From Chloroflexota bacterium (GTDB lineage: Bacteria; Chloroflexota; Anaerolineae; UBA1429): a DNA stretch of 16,321 nucleotides. A program made the translations under genes and the position numbers. The stretch is from positions 1-16,321 of the forward strand of contig JAAZBY010000336.1 in NCBI GenBank assembly GCA_012513595.1, given 5' to 3'. The notes beneath the pieces are model-generated. The model saw only the letters and a program-made list of their open reading frames with translations. It searched no databases and was not told the DNA's origin. Below, piece after piece: positions 1 through 7,543 of the stretch; within the stretch, counting starts at the first letter, position 1, and every line of letters starts with the position of its first letter.

Positions 1-57
1 CAGGTAGGGCCTGCCTGTCAAACCAAAGCGCTCCGCGGCGGAGGGCTGCCCGCGGCC

Positions 58-1053
58 TCAGTGGCTGGCGCCCGCTCCGAGCGGCACGATCGACGTGATG
101 CGCTGCCCCAGGTCGGGGTTGGCGGCGGGGTCGTCATACTCGAGGGTGACGTCGTCCACCCAGCGGGGGCGGAAGCCCTGCCCGGCCGCCGTGGCGACCA
201 CGTCGCTCTGCCCGGTGGCCAGGTCGCGGACGGTCAACGTCACCGTCTGGCCGCTCCTTTGGAAGGCCTCGGCGGCATCGGCATCAAAGAGCGCCGGCGC
301 GTCGCTGTAGGCCAGCCTCCCCGTGGCAGGGTTCAGGTCGTGCTCAAAGTGGGCCGGCAGGTCGCTCAGGTCATAGCCCGTCACGGCCCAGTCCTCGGCC
401 GCCACGCACAGCACCCCCTCCAGGCGCGGACCCCAGGTGGCCGTCAGCCACAGCGTCCGCCCGTCGGCCGACCAGCCCACCGGGTTGGCCCTCCAGCCCT
501 CCTCGGCGGCCGGGAGGATCCCCTGGCCGAGTACGGCCGTGTCGAGCGTGGCCTCCGTGCGGCCCTGGCCGTCGATCACTACGAGGGCCTGCTCGCCGTA
601 GCGGATGGCGATGAGCTCCTCCCCGGGGGAGGCGCGAAAGTCAATCCCCTGCGCCGCGTAGAGCCGCTCGCCGCTCCCGTCCGGGCGGTAGCGCCACAGC
701 TCGTCGCTCCAGTTCGCGTTGGGGGAGGCCGTATCGCCAAGCCGCTGGATGACGTACAGGTTGCCGTTGTGGAGCTCGACGGGGTGATAGTGCGGGACGT
801 AGACGTCCGGCACGGTGAAGGCACCCAGCGCCTCGCCGGTGAGGGCGTCTGTAACGCCGATGTCGGTCTCGCGTGCCTCGGCCGGGTGGACGCTCAGCGT
901 AAAGCGGGCACGGCCCACCAGCCGGACGGCCGGCCGCACCTCGTAGGTCGGGCTGGGGGCGGCGGTCTCCTCGGGCGGTGGCACCTCCACCAGGCAGCCT
1001 GACAGGGTCGTCGCCAGAGTCAGTGCGGCCAGCCAGCGGGGTAGACGTCTCAT
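58..1053 (-). CDS. Secreted lipoprotein, probable beta-propeller-like
   Basis: This 331-residue protein has an N-terminal lipoprotein signal: Arg-rich start, hydrophobic core at about residues 7-17 and a lipobox L-S-G-C with Cys20 as the lipidated residue. A Pro/Glu/Thr-rich linker follows (about 22-38). The rest is soluble and beta-rich. A segment near residue 190 (GWSADGRTLWLTATWG) resembles the blades of TolB/WD40-type propellers, so a repeat-built extracytoplasmic domain is plausible but not proven. The ATG is preceded by AAGGAGAAGG and overlaps the stop of the upstream small membrane-protein gene by four bases, so the two are probably translationally coupled. It is the last gene of the ABC-transporter operon and could be an accessory or substrate-contacting lipoprotein of that exporter (inference). 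No enzymatic motif was recognised. Confidence 0.75.
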   Translation of the reverse strand: MRRLPRWLAALTLATTLSGCLVEVPPPEETAAPSPTYEVRPAVRLVGRARFTLSVHPAEARETDIGVTDALTGEALGAFTVPDVYVPHYHPVELHNGNLYVIQRLGDTASPNANWSDELWRYRPDGSGERLYAAQGIDFRASPGEELIAIRYGEQALVVIDGQGRTEATLDTAVLGQGILPAAEEGWRANPVGWSADGRTLWLTATWGPRLEGVLCVAAEDWAVTGYDLSDLPAHFEHDLNPATGRLAYSDAPALFDADAAEAFQRSGQTVTLTVRDLATGQSDVVATAAGQGFRPRWVDDVTLEYDDPAANPDLGQRITSIVPLGAGASH

Positions 1054-1301
1054 GGGGCCTTCTCCTTGTCGCTTGGGCGGGGCTCGGCCATCCGGCCAGG
1101 AGCCCAGCGGGGCGCGTCAGCCGTCCGCGGGGCGTCGCGGATTGCAGGCAGGAGCTCCTCACCGCTCCGCACCCGGCGATAGAGCGAGATGACGGCCCAG
1201 ATGACCACTGCCGGGGCAATCCCATGGAGGAGCAGAACGGGCGCCACGACGACGATGTTGTTCCTGGGCACGGCAACCCCGCCCTTGGCCGGGTGACTCA
1301 T
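1050..1301 (-). CDS. Small membrane protein of unknown function
   Basis: This is an 83-residue protein. Residues about 14-42 are strongly hydrophobic (NIVVVAPVLLL through VVIWAVISLY) and are followed by Arg residues, consistent with one membrane segment or a short hairpin. The C-terminal half is charged and Pro-rich, probably cytoplasmic. I recognise no family. The main support for a real gene is context: its stop codon overlaps the ATG of the lipoprotein gene (ATGA), and it lies on the same strand 121 bases after the ABC ATPase gene. The chosen ATG has no clear Shine-Dalgarno sequence. A GTG ten codons downstream is an alternative start. Confidence 0.55.
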   Translation of the reverse strand: MSHPAKGGVAVPRNNIVVVAPVLLLHGIAPAVVIWAVISLYRRVRSGEELLPAIRDAPRTADAPRWAPGRMAEPRPSDKEKAP

Positions 1302-1422
1302 ATGACGTGCACGCGGGTGGCACCTTCTGGGCGGCAGGCATGGCGTGCTCGGTGTTTCGTGGTCGCCTGAATGGTGGACGCCCGGCCGGCAGGTAAGGTT
1401 CCACCCACCCGGCCGGGCCGGC

Positions 1423-2103
1423 CTAGTCGAGGAGCCTGCCCTTGTCCATGCGCACCACCCGGTCGGCCACCTCGGCGACGCCCTGCTCGCGGGTGGCCAG
1501 GATCACGGAGAGCCCCGCCTCGCGGTTGAGGCGGTCCAGCAGGTTGAGGACGGCGCCGTCTGCGCCCCGCCCGAGGTTGATGAAGGGCTCATCAAGGAGC
1601 AGGAGCGGGGGGGTGTTGATCAGCGCGCGGGCGATGGCCACGCGCTGCGCCTCCCCTTCCGAGAGCATGGCGGGCATCTGCGCGGCATGCGCGCCGAGGT
1701 CGAGGGCGTCGAGGAGTTCGCGGGCACGGGTCTCCAGGTCGAACCGGAGCCCCCGCCGGTACGGGAGCAGGGGCACCATGACGTTGCGCAACACCGTGAG
1801 CGAGGGGATCAGGCGGGCCACCTGGGCCACGTGGCCGACGCGCTGCCGGCGAAAGTCGGCCAGCTCGTCGCCGCGCAGGTTGGTGACGCTGACGCCGTCG
1901 ACGACCAGGCGGCCCATCGAGGCCACCTCCTGCGCCCCCAAGAGGTTGAGGAGCGAGGACTTGCCCGAGCGCGAGGGCCCCAGGACGGCCACGAACTGGC
2001 CCCGCGGCACGGTGAGGGTGACCTCGTTGACGGCCCACACCTCCACGTTGCCCAGGAACACCCGGGAGAGCTCGTGGGCTTCGACGATGTTGATCGTTAC
2101 CAT
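1423..2103 (-). CDS. ABC transporter ATP-binding protein (MacB/LolD type) with diverged motifs
   Basis: This 226-residue nucleotide-binding protein would power the adjacent FtsX-type permease. Visible motifs: Walker A G42-P-S-R-S-G-K-S49, Q-loop Gln94, signature L147-S-E-G-E151 followed by AQRVAIARAL, and Walker B LLLLDEP with Asp171 and catalytic Glu172. Spacing and length fit the LolD/MacB/FtsE subfamily. Several positions are unusual: Walker A has Arg where Gly is normal (GPSGSGKS), the signature has Glu for the first Gly, the D-loop after DEP reads FINLGRG with no Asp, and the H-switch His is replaced by Arg205 (ATRE instead of VTHD). Catalysis may be slow or altered, or the protein may be part of an atypical pair. 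The ATG follows GGGGAG, 42 bases after the permease stop. Confidence 0.9.
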   Translation of the reverse strand: MVTINIVEAHELSRVFLGNVEVWAVNEVTLTVPRGQFVAVLGPSRSGKSSLLNLLGAQEVASMGRLVVDGVSVTNLRGDELADFRRQRVGHVAQVARLIPSLTVLRNVMVPLLPYRRGLRFDLETRARELLDALDLGAHAAQMPAMLSEGEAQRVAIARALINTPPLLLLDEPFINLGRGADGAVLNLLDRLNREAGLSVILATREQGVAEVADRVVRMDKGRLLD

Positions 2104-2145
2104 GGGCGATCTCCCCAGCGTAGTGGTAGCGGGGCCGGCACGGCG

Positions 2146-4668
2146 CTAGGCCGGGCGCGACGTGTCGGCGGGCGACGTGCGTGAGACCAGAAAGGCCGGG
2201 TAGAGCGCCGCCAACGAGGCGGCCAGCAAAAGCCCCGCCAGCACGATCCCCGCCGTCCACACCTGAGTGGCGAGGTCGGCGTTGTACTGCTGCATGGCGT
2301 AGGTCCCCCCAAGGAGCGCCCCGGGCATCCACCCCGCTGCTGCCAGGACGGGGCCCTCGGCCGCCAGGTGCAGCAGCACCGCCCGGCGGCGCCAGCCCAA
2401 GGAGATGAGCAGGCCAGCCTCCTGGCGGCGCGCCGACGCGCTGCTCAGCCGCACCCCGGCGGTCGCGAGCAGCGTGGCCACCAGCGCTCCGACGACGATC
2501 AGATCGCGCGGGCCGCGCAGGGCCACGCCCAGGTAGTTGCCCAGGGGGATGCCGTGCAGGCGGGCGGGCAGGTTGGCCAGAGCCCCCTGCAGGGCCATCA
2601 CCAGGAAGGTGCCCGCCAGGGCTGCGGCGAAGCTGGCCGCTGTGCCCCAGGAGGGCGCCCACCAGTACCAGCCCCGCAGGAGGAGCATCCGCGGCCGCCG
2701 CGGCGCCCGCGCGGGCACCTCGGCGCGGGCCACGGGCAGCGACGCCGCCAGCATCCCGAGCAGGGCGGGGAGCGCGGCCAGTGGGATGGCCAGCCAGGCC
2801 TGGGTGCTCAGCCTCCCCAGGGCATACCGCGAGGCGGCCGCCAGGGCCAGCCCCAGCCCGGCCAGCCCGGCGCCCCCGCCGATGACCAATCCCTCCAGGA
2901 GGGCGTAGGCCACGATGGAGCCCCGCCGCCAGCCGACTGCGCGCAGCAGGGCATAGTCCGGCCGCCGCCCGGCTACCAGCCCCGGCAGGCCCGCCACAAC
3001 CAGCGCGGCCAGCAGGGCGGTGAGCAGGCCGCGCAGCCGGGCGGTGGTGCCGGCCACCGTCGCCACTATGGCCAAACCGGCGTCCTTGGCCAGCCAGTCC
3101 ACCTCGACGTAGCCCAGCGGCGCTACCGTCGTCGCGCCGTCGGCCGAGGTATGGCCGGGGACGTACAAGAGCACGGGCCGCCGCGCTGCGCCCGCCACGA
3201 TGTCGACGTCCAGCCCGGTCTGGGCTGCGATCTGGTCGGCGATGGCCCCGATCCTCTCCAACGCCTGCGCTGAGAGGACCTCGGCCCCGGCCACGCGCAC
3301 CCGCACCGCGCTGATGGCCTCCTCCCCGGCCAGGGCGCGGGCGGCCTCGAGGGTGGTCAACACGGTGGGCGGCGGGAGCAGGTAGCCGTAAGGCTCCAGG
3401 CCGGGCATCACTTCCTGGGCGGCCACCGGCCCCCCCTTGGCGTTGTACTTGAGCGAGGCCTGGGGCGGGGCGTAGGACAATGAGGGTGGGGCCAGCGCGT
3501 CCGCATTGAGGGCCAGCAGGTCCGGATCATAGGTGCCGATGAACGAGTAGATAAAGCCAAAGCTCAGCGGTTGCGGCTCAACCTGACGGTAGACGGGCAT
3601 CGTGTCGCTGGAGCCGCTTTGCCCGATGGTGCCAAGGACGGCGACCTCGTAGACGGGCAGCGGCAGCGTGACGGGCGGCGTGTGGGGCCGGTACGTCACC
3701 GCGGCCGGCGCGCCCCAGCGACTGAACTGCGGGATGTTGAACCGTTTGCCCCCGCGGCCCACTAGGCCCGCCAGTAACGTCTGATAGGCCGTCGCCCCAT
3801 CCAGTACCTCCCTGGCGATGGCCTCCTGCCGCGGCAGCGCCGCGGGCCCGCCCTGGCCCAGCATGTCGCGCACGCCGGCGGTCCCCTCCGGCCAGGCGAG
3901 GGGGATCAGCTCGCTGACCAGGGTGACCGAGATGTGCTGGCTGGCCTGCAACAGGGCCGGTATGGTGTAGAGCACCTGCTGCCCGGTGGACATCTGGTAG
4001 GCGTTGCGCTCCACTGCCATGTCCGCTGTGGGGTAGGTGCCCCTGACGCCGTCCTGCAAGCCCACCAGAGCGGCCTCCTGCTGCGGGTCGATGGCCGTCA
4101 GCGAGACGGGAAAGGCATAAGTGCACACCGGCGGCAAGATGCCGGGGGTCAGGCCGTACTCCGCCTCGTCGGTGGGGCGCAGGGCGGTGATGTCGTCGCC
4201 GACGTAGCGGTAGGTGAGCGACTCCTCGCGATAAGTGCGCGGTCCCCAGTGCTCCTCGGTGCGGCAGGAGACCGCGTAGACGCCGGGGCCCGCATACTCG
4301 CCGAACCAGATGTAGAGCGGTTGGCGGAAGGTGCCGAGGTTGGCGATCGGGGCGGCGACCTCTACGCCGGGGAGGGCGGCGATCGCCTCAACCTGGGCGA
4401 AGGAGATGCCGCCGCCGAGGGTGTTCAGGTGGTTCGCCTCCAGGAGGCCCGCGCTGCGCTCCAGCTCGCTGCGGCTGCCGGCGGGCCGCACGAGGATATC
4501 GTAGCCGAAGGCGTGCTCGCGGCTCAGCTCCTGCTGAGCGCGGGCCACCATGGCCTCAGACGCGGACAGGTGCAGGCCGACCGCGCCTCCCACCGCCAAG
4601 AACGTCAGGAAGCACAGGCCCACCCGCAGTACCCGTCCCCGCAGGGATTCGTAGAGCATGGCCAGCAT
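2146..4668 (-). CDS. FtsX/MacB-type ABC transporter permease with very large extracytoplasmic domain
   Basis: This 840-residue membrane protein is the transmembrane partner of the downstream ATPase. It has one N-terminal membrane helix (about residues 13-33), then roughly 490 residues of extracytoplasmic domain, then two FtsX-like membrane modules. Each module contains the typical cytoplasmic turn: RPDYALLRAVGWRRG near residue 575 and RRQEAGLLISLGWRRR near 760. Further helices run to about residue 828, giving about eight in total. The second extracytoplasmic loop is only about 25 residues, so the first carries nearly all the outside mass. The family exports lipoproteins, peptides or drugs, or transmits envelope signals; the substrate here is unknown. 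I start at the ATG at 4668, because AAGGGGAG lies eight bases upstream and the helix then begins as in homologues. An upstream in-frame ATG at 4740 lies before the promoter and was rejected. Confidence 0.88.
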   Translation of the reverse strand: MLAMLYESLRGRVLRVGLCFLTFLAVGGAVGLHLSASEAMVARAQQELSREHAFGYDILVRPAGSRSELERSAGLLEANHLNTLGGGISFAQVEAIAALPGVEVAAPIANLGTFRQPLYIWFGEYAGPGVYAVSCRTEEHWGPRTYREESLTYRYVGDDITALRPTDEAEYGLTPGILPPVCTYAFPVSLTAIDPQQEAALVGLQDGVRGTYPTADMAVERNAYQMSTGQQVLYTIPALLQASQHISVTLVSELIPLAWPEGTAGVRDMLGQGGPAALPRQEAIAREVLDGATAYQTLLAGLVGRGGKRFNIPQFSRWGAPAAVTYRPHTPPVTLPLPVYEVAVLGTIGQSGSSDTMPVYRQVEPQPLSFGFIYSFIGTYDPDLLALNADALAPPSLSYAPPQASLKYNAKGGPVAAQEVMPGLEPYGYLLPPPTVLTTLEAARALAGEEAISAVRVRVAGAEVLSAQALERIGAIADQIAAQTGLDVDIVAGAARRPVLLYVPGHTSADGATTVAPLGYVEVDWLAKDAGLAIVATVAGTTARLRGLLTALLAALVVAGLPGLVAGRRPDYALLRAVGWRRGSIVAYALLEGLVIGGGAGLAGLGLALAAASRYALGRLSTQAWLAIPLAALPALLGMLAASLPVARAEVPARAPRRPRMLLLRGWYWWAPSWGTAASFAAALAGTFLVMALQGALANLPARLHGIPLGNYLGVALRGPRDLIVVGALVATLLATAGVRLSSASARRQEAGLLISLGWRRRAVLLHLAAEGPVLAAAGWMPGALLGGTYAMQQYNADLATQVWTAGIVLAGLLLAASLAALYPAFLVSRTSPADTSRPA

Positions 4669-4697
4669 GGAGTGCACTCCCCTTCGACAGTACACAG

Positions 4698-4725
4698 ATT
4701 GTAGGTCAGCTGCGGTGCCCGTCAA
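4698..4725 (-). promoter_or_regulatory. Sigma-70-type promoter of the ABC operon
   Basis: On the minus strand, a -35 TTGACG (4720-4725) and a -10 TACAAT (4698-4703) are separated by 16 bases. The predicted start of transcription is near 4691, about 20 bases before the permease ATG, with the ribosome binding site in between. Confidence 0.65.
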
Positions 4726-4791
4726 GAGCCTGTAGCGCACGGGTGGCAGGAGATTGTCCGGCTGCCGTTCCCGATTGCCTGGCCAAACCCA

Positions 4792-4820
4792 TTGACAGGA
4801 GCGGTGATTCGTGCAATAAA
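4792..4820 (+). promoter_or_regulatory. Candidate plus-strand promoter for the arginine decarboxylase operon
   Basis: A perfect -35 TTGACA (4792-4797) is followed after 17 bases by AATAAA (4815-4820), a weak -10. It would give a leader of about 500 bases. A second candidate, TTGACG at 4911-4916 with CATAGC at 4934-4939 (17-base spacing), is comparably good. No AT-rich -10 is visible nearer the start codon. Confidence 0.3.
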
Positions 4821-5315
4821 CAGGTTATGGAATTGCCCCAATCCCATCCGAATCTCCTGGCGGACGCTAGGCCGCCAGGCGCGTTGGCAGCCACACAGCG
4901 CTGATCGCCTTTGACGATGAGGCCCGGCTACCTCATAGCCGTGGCGCTCGCGGGCCCAGGTACGCCGGTCCCCTGGCGGATCCCCAACGGACACCGGGCT
5001 CGCCAACGTGCTACTGCACGGCTGTTTGCCTGACGAGGGTGGGAAGCCTCTGCCAAGCGAACACCTGTCCCCGATCAGCGGTGACCTTGCGCCCCCTGCC
5101 AGTGCCCTGCGCCACGCGCTGTGCCGCGCCGCCTCTCGTCGCCCGTAGTGGGCTGAGTGCGCGGCGTGTGGCTGCGGGTGGCTGCCCCGCAACTGTCGAC
5201 CGAGAACCTGCGCGCCCCAAGGGGGAGGTCGCCGAGCCTGGCTCGGCCGGGTACGGCGCTGTCGACGGGCGGCAGCCGCCGCGAGACGGGCGACAGCGGT
5301 CTGGGCATTGTGTGT

Positions 5316-5331
5316 GGCCTGAAGGGAGGCC
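5316..5331 (+). promoter_or_regulatory. Hairpin holding the ribosome binding site of the arginine decarboxylase gene
   Basis: GGCCT (5316-5320) pairs with AGGCC (5327-5331) around a six-base loop. The Shine-Dalgarno AAGGGAGG (5322-5329) lies in the loop and 3' arm. The GTG start is at 5336. The hairpin could lower or regulate translation initiation (inference). Confidence 0.35.
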
Positions 5332-5335
5332 TATC

Positions 5336-5809
5336 GTGCACATACAAGTGAGTGTGGGCACAGGCGAAGGCCCCACGGCTCTGGCGGCCTTCGATGCGGC
5401 CCTCTCGAGCGCCGGGATGGCCGACTATAACCTCCTCTTCCTCTCGTCCGTCATCCCGCCGCACAGCGTGATCGAGAAGAGCCGTTTCGTCCCCCCGCCG
5501 GATGACTATGGCCACCGCCTCTACGTCGTGCTGGCGCGCCAGCAAGAGGAACGGGTGGGCAAGTCCGCCTGGGCGGGCCTGGGCTGGGCTCAGGACCCCT
5601 CGGACGGGCGAGGGTTGTTCGTGGAGCTGACCGGGGAAAACCGCGAGCGGGTACAAGAGGACATCGAGGCGACGCTGGCGTCGATGGTGGCCAGGCGGGG
5701 GTGCGCGTATGGGCCGGTCAAGTCAGAGTTAGCCGGCGTCGCGTGCCACGGGCGGCCGGTGTGCGCCCTGGTGATCGCCGCCTACGAGAGCCAGGGGTGG
5801 GGCGCCTGA
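5336..5809 (+). CDS. pdaD: Pyruvoyl-dependent arginine decarboxylase
   Basis: This 157-residue protein matches the pyruvoyl-dependent arginine decarboxylase family (about 150-190 residues), which self-cleaves to make a pyruvoyl cofactor and converts arginine to agmatine. It opens with the family pattern VSVGTGEGPTALAAFDAAL. It then has NLLFLSSVIPP, in which the Ser37-Ser38 bond is the expected self-cleavage site (family pattern SSILPP). GLFVEL around Glu97 is the likely region of the catalytic Glu. I start at GTG 5336 because AAGGGAGG lies six bases upstream and the residues from there align with the family; the open frame further left (from 5039) is GC-rich nonsense. It is the first gene of a four-gene operon, with one base between its stop and the next start. 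No arginine/agmatine antiporter is nearby, so a biosynthetic role is likelier than acid resistance. Confidence 0.9.
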   Translation: MHIQVSVGTGEGPTALAAFDAALSSAGMADYNLLFLSSVIPPHSVIEKSRFVPPPDDYGHRLYVVLARQQEERVGKSAWAGLGWAQDPSDGRGLFVELTGENRERVQEDIEATLASMVARRGCAYGPVKSELAGVACHGRPVCALVIAAYESQGWGA

Positions 5810-5810
5810 C

Positions 5811-6581
5811 GTGGAAGCCATCAGCGATTATGACCTGTTCGAGCCGCTCGCCTATCTTCAGGAGTACTATGCCGATATCGGCGCGGAAAACCGGGCGCTG
5901 TTACGCTTCCTGACGGGCGCGCTCCGCGACGTGCCCGCCGGGGCCACCATGCTGGACTTTGGCGGCGGGCCGACCCTCTATGCCGCCATCGCCGCGGCCC
6001 CCCACGTATCGGCGATGCACCTGACCGACTATTCGGAGGCCAACCTCCGCGAGGTGCGCCGCTGGCTGGCCGCCGACCCCCAGGCCTTTGACTGGCGAGA
6101 CATCACCCGGGCCATCCTGCGCCTGGAGGGCTTGCCCGCCGAGCTCGCCGACGTCGCCGCGCGCGAGGCGTTGACGCGCCAGCGCGTCACCAGGGTCTCT
6201 CGCTGTGACGCCAAGGCACCCTGCCCGCTGGAAGAGGGGGCGGCCGCCTATGACCTCTTGGTGACCAACTTTTGCCTGGAGGCCGCGGCGGGCGACCTCG
6301 ACGAGTGGCGCCGGTGCATGTGTGCCGTGCTGGCCTATCTGCGCCCAGGGGGGCGCTTGGTGCTCTCCGCCGTGAGGGGGGCGGCCTCCTACCCGGTGGG
6401 GCACCGCAGCTTCCTCGCCGTGCGCCTCTTTGAGCGGGACCTGGCGGCGCTGTTGGGCGACCTCGGCTTCTTGCGCGCCACGATGACGATCTCCTCAGAG
6501 CCGGCGGATCGCCCGGGCCGGCAGTACGAGGGCATCATGCTGGCGGCCGCCATCAAGGCTCCCGGCGAGGAGGAACGATGA
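5811..6581 (+). CDS. NNMT/PNMT/TEMT-like class I methyltransferase
   Basis: This 256-residue, SAM-dependent, probable small-molecule methyltransferase resembles nicotinamide, phenylethanolamine and thioether N/S-methyltransferases of animals. Shared features in order: YLQEYYADIG (residues 15-24), SAM motif LDFGGGPTLY (48-57), TDYSEANLREVRRWL with Asp73 as the likely ribose-binding acid (72-86), DPQAFDW (about 89-95), RVSRCDAKAPCPL, FCLEA, and LRPGGRLVLS. Each has a direct counterpart in NNMT and PNMT. The GTG start is one base after the decarboxylase stop, and its stop overlaps the ureohydrolase ATG by four bases. The neighbours suggest the acceptor is an amine or guanidine made from arginine (agmatine or putrescine). 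Nicotinamide or another amine cannot be excluded from sequence. Family assignment is strong; substrate is inference. Confidence 0.85.
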   Translation: MEAISDYDLFEPLAYLQEYYADIGAENRALLRFLTGALRDVPAGATMLDFGGGPTLYAAIAAAPHVSAMHLTDYSEANLREVRRWLAADPQAFDWRDITRAILRLEGLPAELADVAAREALTRQRVTRVSRCDAKAPCPLEEGAAAYDLLVTNFCLEAAAGDLDEWRRCMCAVLAYLRPGGRLVLSAVRGAASYPVGHRSFLAVRLFERDLAALLGDLGFLRATMTISSEPADRPGRQYEGIMLAAAIKAPGEEER

Positions 6582-7525
6582 CCGAGGTTCCCCCCAACGC
6601 GGCCTATGGCGCGCACCTGATGGCCTACGCCGGGATCCCCTCGTTCATGCGTCGCCCGGCCACGCGCCTGCTGGAGGGGGTGGATGTCGCCGTCGTCGGC
6701 GTGCCCCTCGACGGCGGGGCCAGCAGCTTCCGGGCCGGGGCGCGCCTGGGCCCCCGCAAGATCCGCGAAGCCTCCCTCCTCCTGTGGGGCTACCACCGCG
6801 CCCTGCAGGTGGCCCCGCTGGAGAGGCTCGCTCTGGTTGACTATGGTGATCTGGAGACCAGGCAGGGGGACGTCGAGGGTACCGTGCGCTCGGTGGCGGC
6901 GCAGGTGGGGGCGATCCTGTCCAGCGGGGCACGCGTCGTCGCCCTCGGCGGGGATCACACCATCACCCTGCCGCTCTTGCGCGCCCATGCCGGGCGTTAC
7001 GGGCCGCTGGCCGTGCTCCACGTGGACGCCCATGCCGACACCTGGCCCGGGCCGGTGGACCACGCCACGCCCTTCCGTCTGGCGGCCGAGGAGGGGCTGA
7101 TCGACCGTGAGGCGTACGTGGTGGCCGGGCTGCGCGGCTCGCTGAGCGGCCCCGACGATCTGCAGGCCCCGGCGCGCCTCGGGGCGCGGGTGTTCGCCTG
7201 CGAGGACTGCCTGGCGCTGGGCATTCCCGAGGTGGTGCGCCAGGCGCGGAGCGCCATCGGCCAGCGCCCGCTGTACGTGTCGATCGATCTGGACGCCGCC
7301 GACCCCGCCTTTGCCCCCGGGGTTGGCACTCCTGAGGTGGCCGGGCTGACCAGCCAGCATCTTCTGCAGCTCGTGCGGGGGCTACGTGATCTGCACCTGG
7401 TCGGCATGGACGTGGTGGAGCTCTGCCCGCCCTATGACCCGGCCGACATCACCGCCCTACTGGCCGCTACCGTCGTGTTCGAGTTCCTGGCCCTGCTGGC
7501 CCTTCAGCAGCGGCCCCACCCCTGA
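6578..7525 (+). CDS. speB: Agmatinase-type ureohydrolase
   Basis: This 315-residue protein of the arginase/agmatinase superfamily hydrolyses a guanidino group to urea with a two-manganese site. All metal-binding motifs are present: GGDHT with His127, DAHAD with Asp150, His152 and Asp154, and SIDLDAADP with Asp237 and Asp239, followed by APGVGTPE. The N-terminal YAGIPSFMRRP and the loop DHATPFRLAAEEGLID (His162) fit the agmatinase/guanidinobutyrase branch rather than true arginases. One oddity is Ala163 where HGT is usual. The ATG overlaps the methyltransferase stop (ATGA) and has GAGGAGG-like bases upstream. With the decarboxylase in the same operon, agmatine to putrescine plus urea is the natural reaction. 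A methylated agmatine or another guanidino compound is also possible. Confidence 0.88.
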   Translation: MTEVPPNAAYGAHLMAYAGIPSFMRRPATRLLEGVDVAVVGVPLDGGASSFRAGARLGPRKIREASLLLWGYHRALQVAPLERLALVDYGDLETRQGDVEGTVRSVAAQVGAILSSGARVVALGGDHTITLPLLRAHAGRYGPLAVLHVDAHADTWPGPVDHATPFRLAAEEGLIDREAYVVAGLRGSLSGPDDLQAPARLGARVFACEDCLALGIPEVVRQARSAIGQRPLYVSIDLDAADPAFAPGVGTPEVAGLTSQHLLQLVRGLRDLHLVGMDVVELCPPYDPADITALLAATVVFEFLALLALQQRPHP

Positions 7526-7543
7526 CCAGGCGAGGAGGACCCC

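Larger units (their letters stand above)
4741..5335 (+). other. Gene-free, hairpin-rich leader upstream of the arginine decarboxylase operon
   Basis: This is 595 bases between divergent operons. The open frames in it look like shadows: low-complexity, Arg/Pro-rich and without family resemblance. It holds several clear inverted repeats: CCTGGCGG/CCGCCAGG (4856-4863 with 4872-4879), GGCTA/TAGCC (4926-4930 with 4936-4940), GCGGG/CCCGC (5174-5178 with 5186-5190), GCCGAGC/GCTCGGC (5231-5237 with 5241-5247) and CGCTGTCG/CGACAGCG (5257-5264 with 5291-5298) enclosing GGCGG/CCGCC. Two TTGAC boxes lie at its left end. No known riboswitch class (SAM-I, TPP, cobalamin, guanidine-I) was recognised by its hallmark sequences. 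I read it as a long structured 5' leader, possibly regulatory. Confidence 0.45.

Noticed and set aside
61..1002. Long plus-strand open frame (313 codons) opposite the lipoprotein gene
   Set aside because: Antisense shadow in GC-rich DNA: Gly/Arg/Val-rich, no family resemblance, while the minus strand encodes a lipobox protein with a ribosome binding site.
1592..2662. 356-codon minus-strand open frame spanning the ATPase and permease
   Set aside because: Out-of-frame shadow over two well-supported genes; the translation is Gly/Pro/Arg-rich nonsense.
2368..3273. 301-codon plus-strand open frame inside the permease gene
   Set aside because: Low-complexity Gln/Gly/Arg/Pro translation, antisense to a permease with clear membrane helices.
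4722..5192. Minus-strand open frame of 156 codons in the intergenic region
   Set aside because: No ribosome binding site, no family resemblance, composition like shuffled GC-rich DNA; overlaps the ABC operon promoter.
5039..5335. N-terminal extension of the arginine decarboxylase
   Set aside because: The 99 extra codons are Arg/Pro/Ala-rich and match nothing in the family; GTG 5336 has a well-placed Shine-Dalgarno.
5000..5335. Known riboswitch (SAM-I, TPP, cobalamin, guanidine) or RNase P RNA in the leader
   Set aside because: None of the conserved core sequences of these classes was found on either strand by eye.
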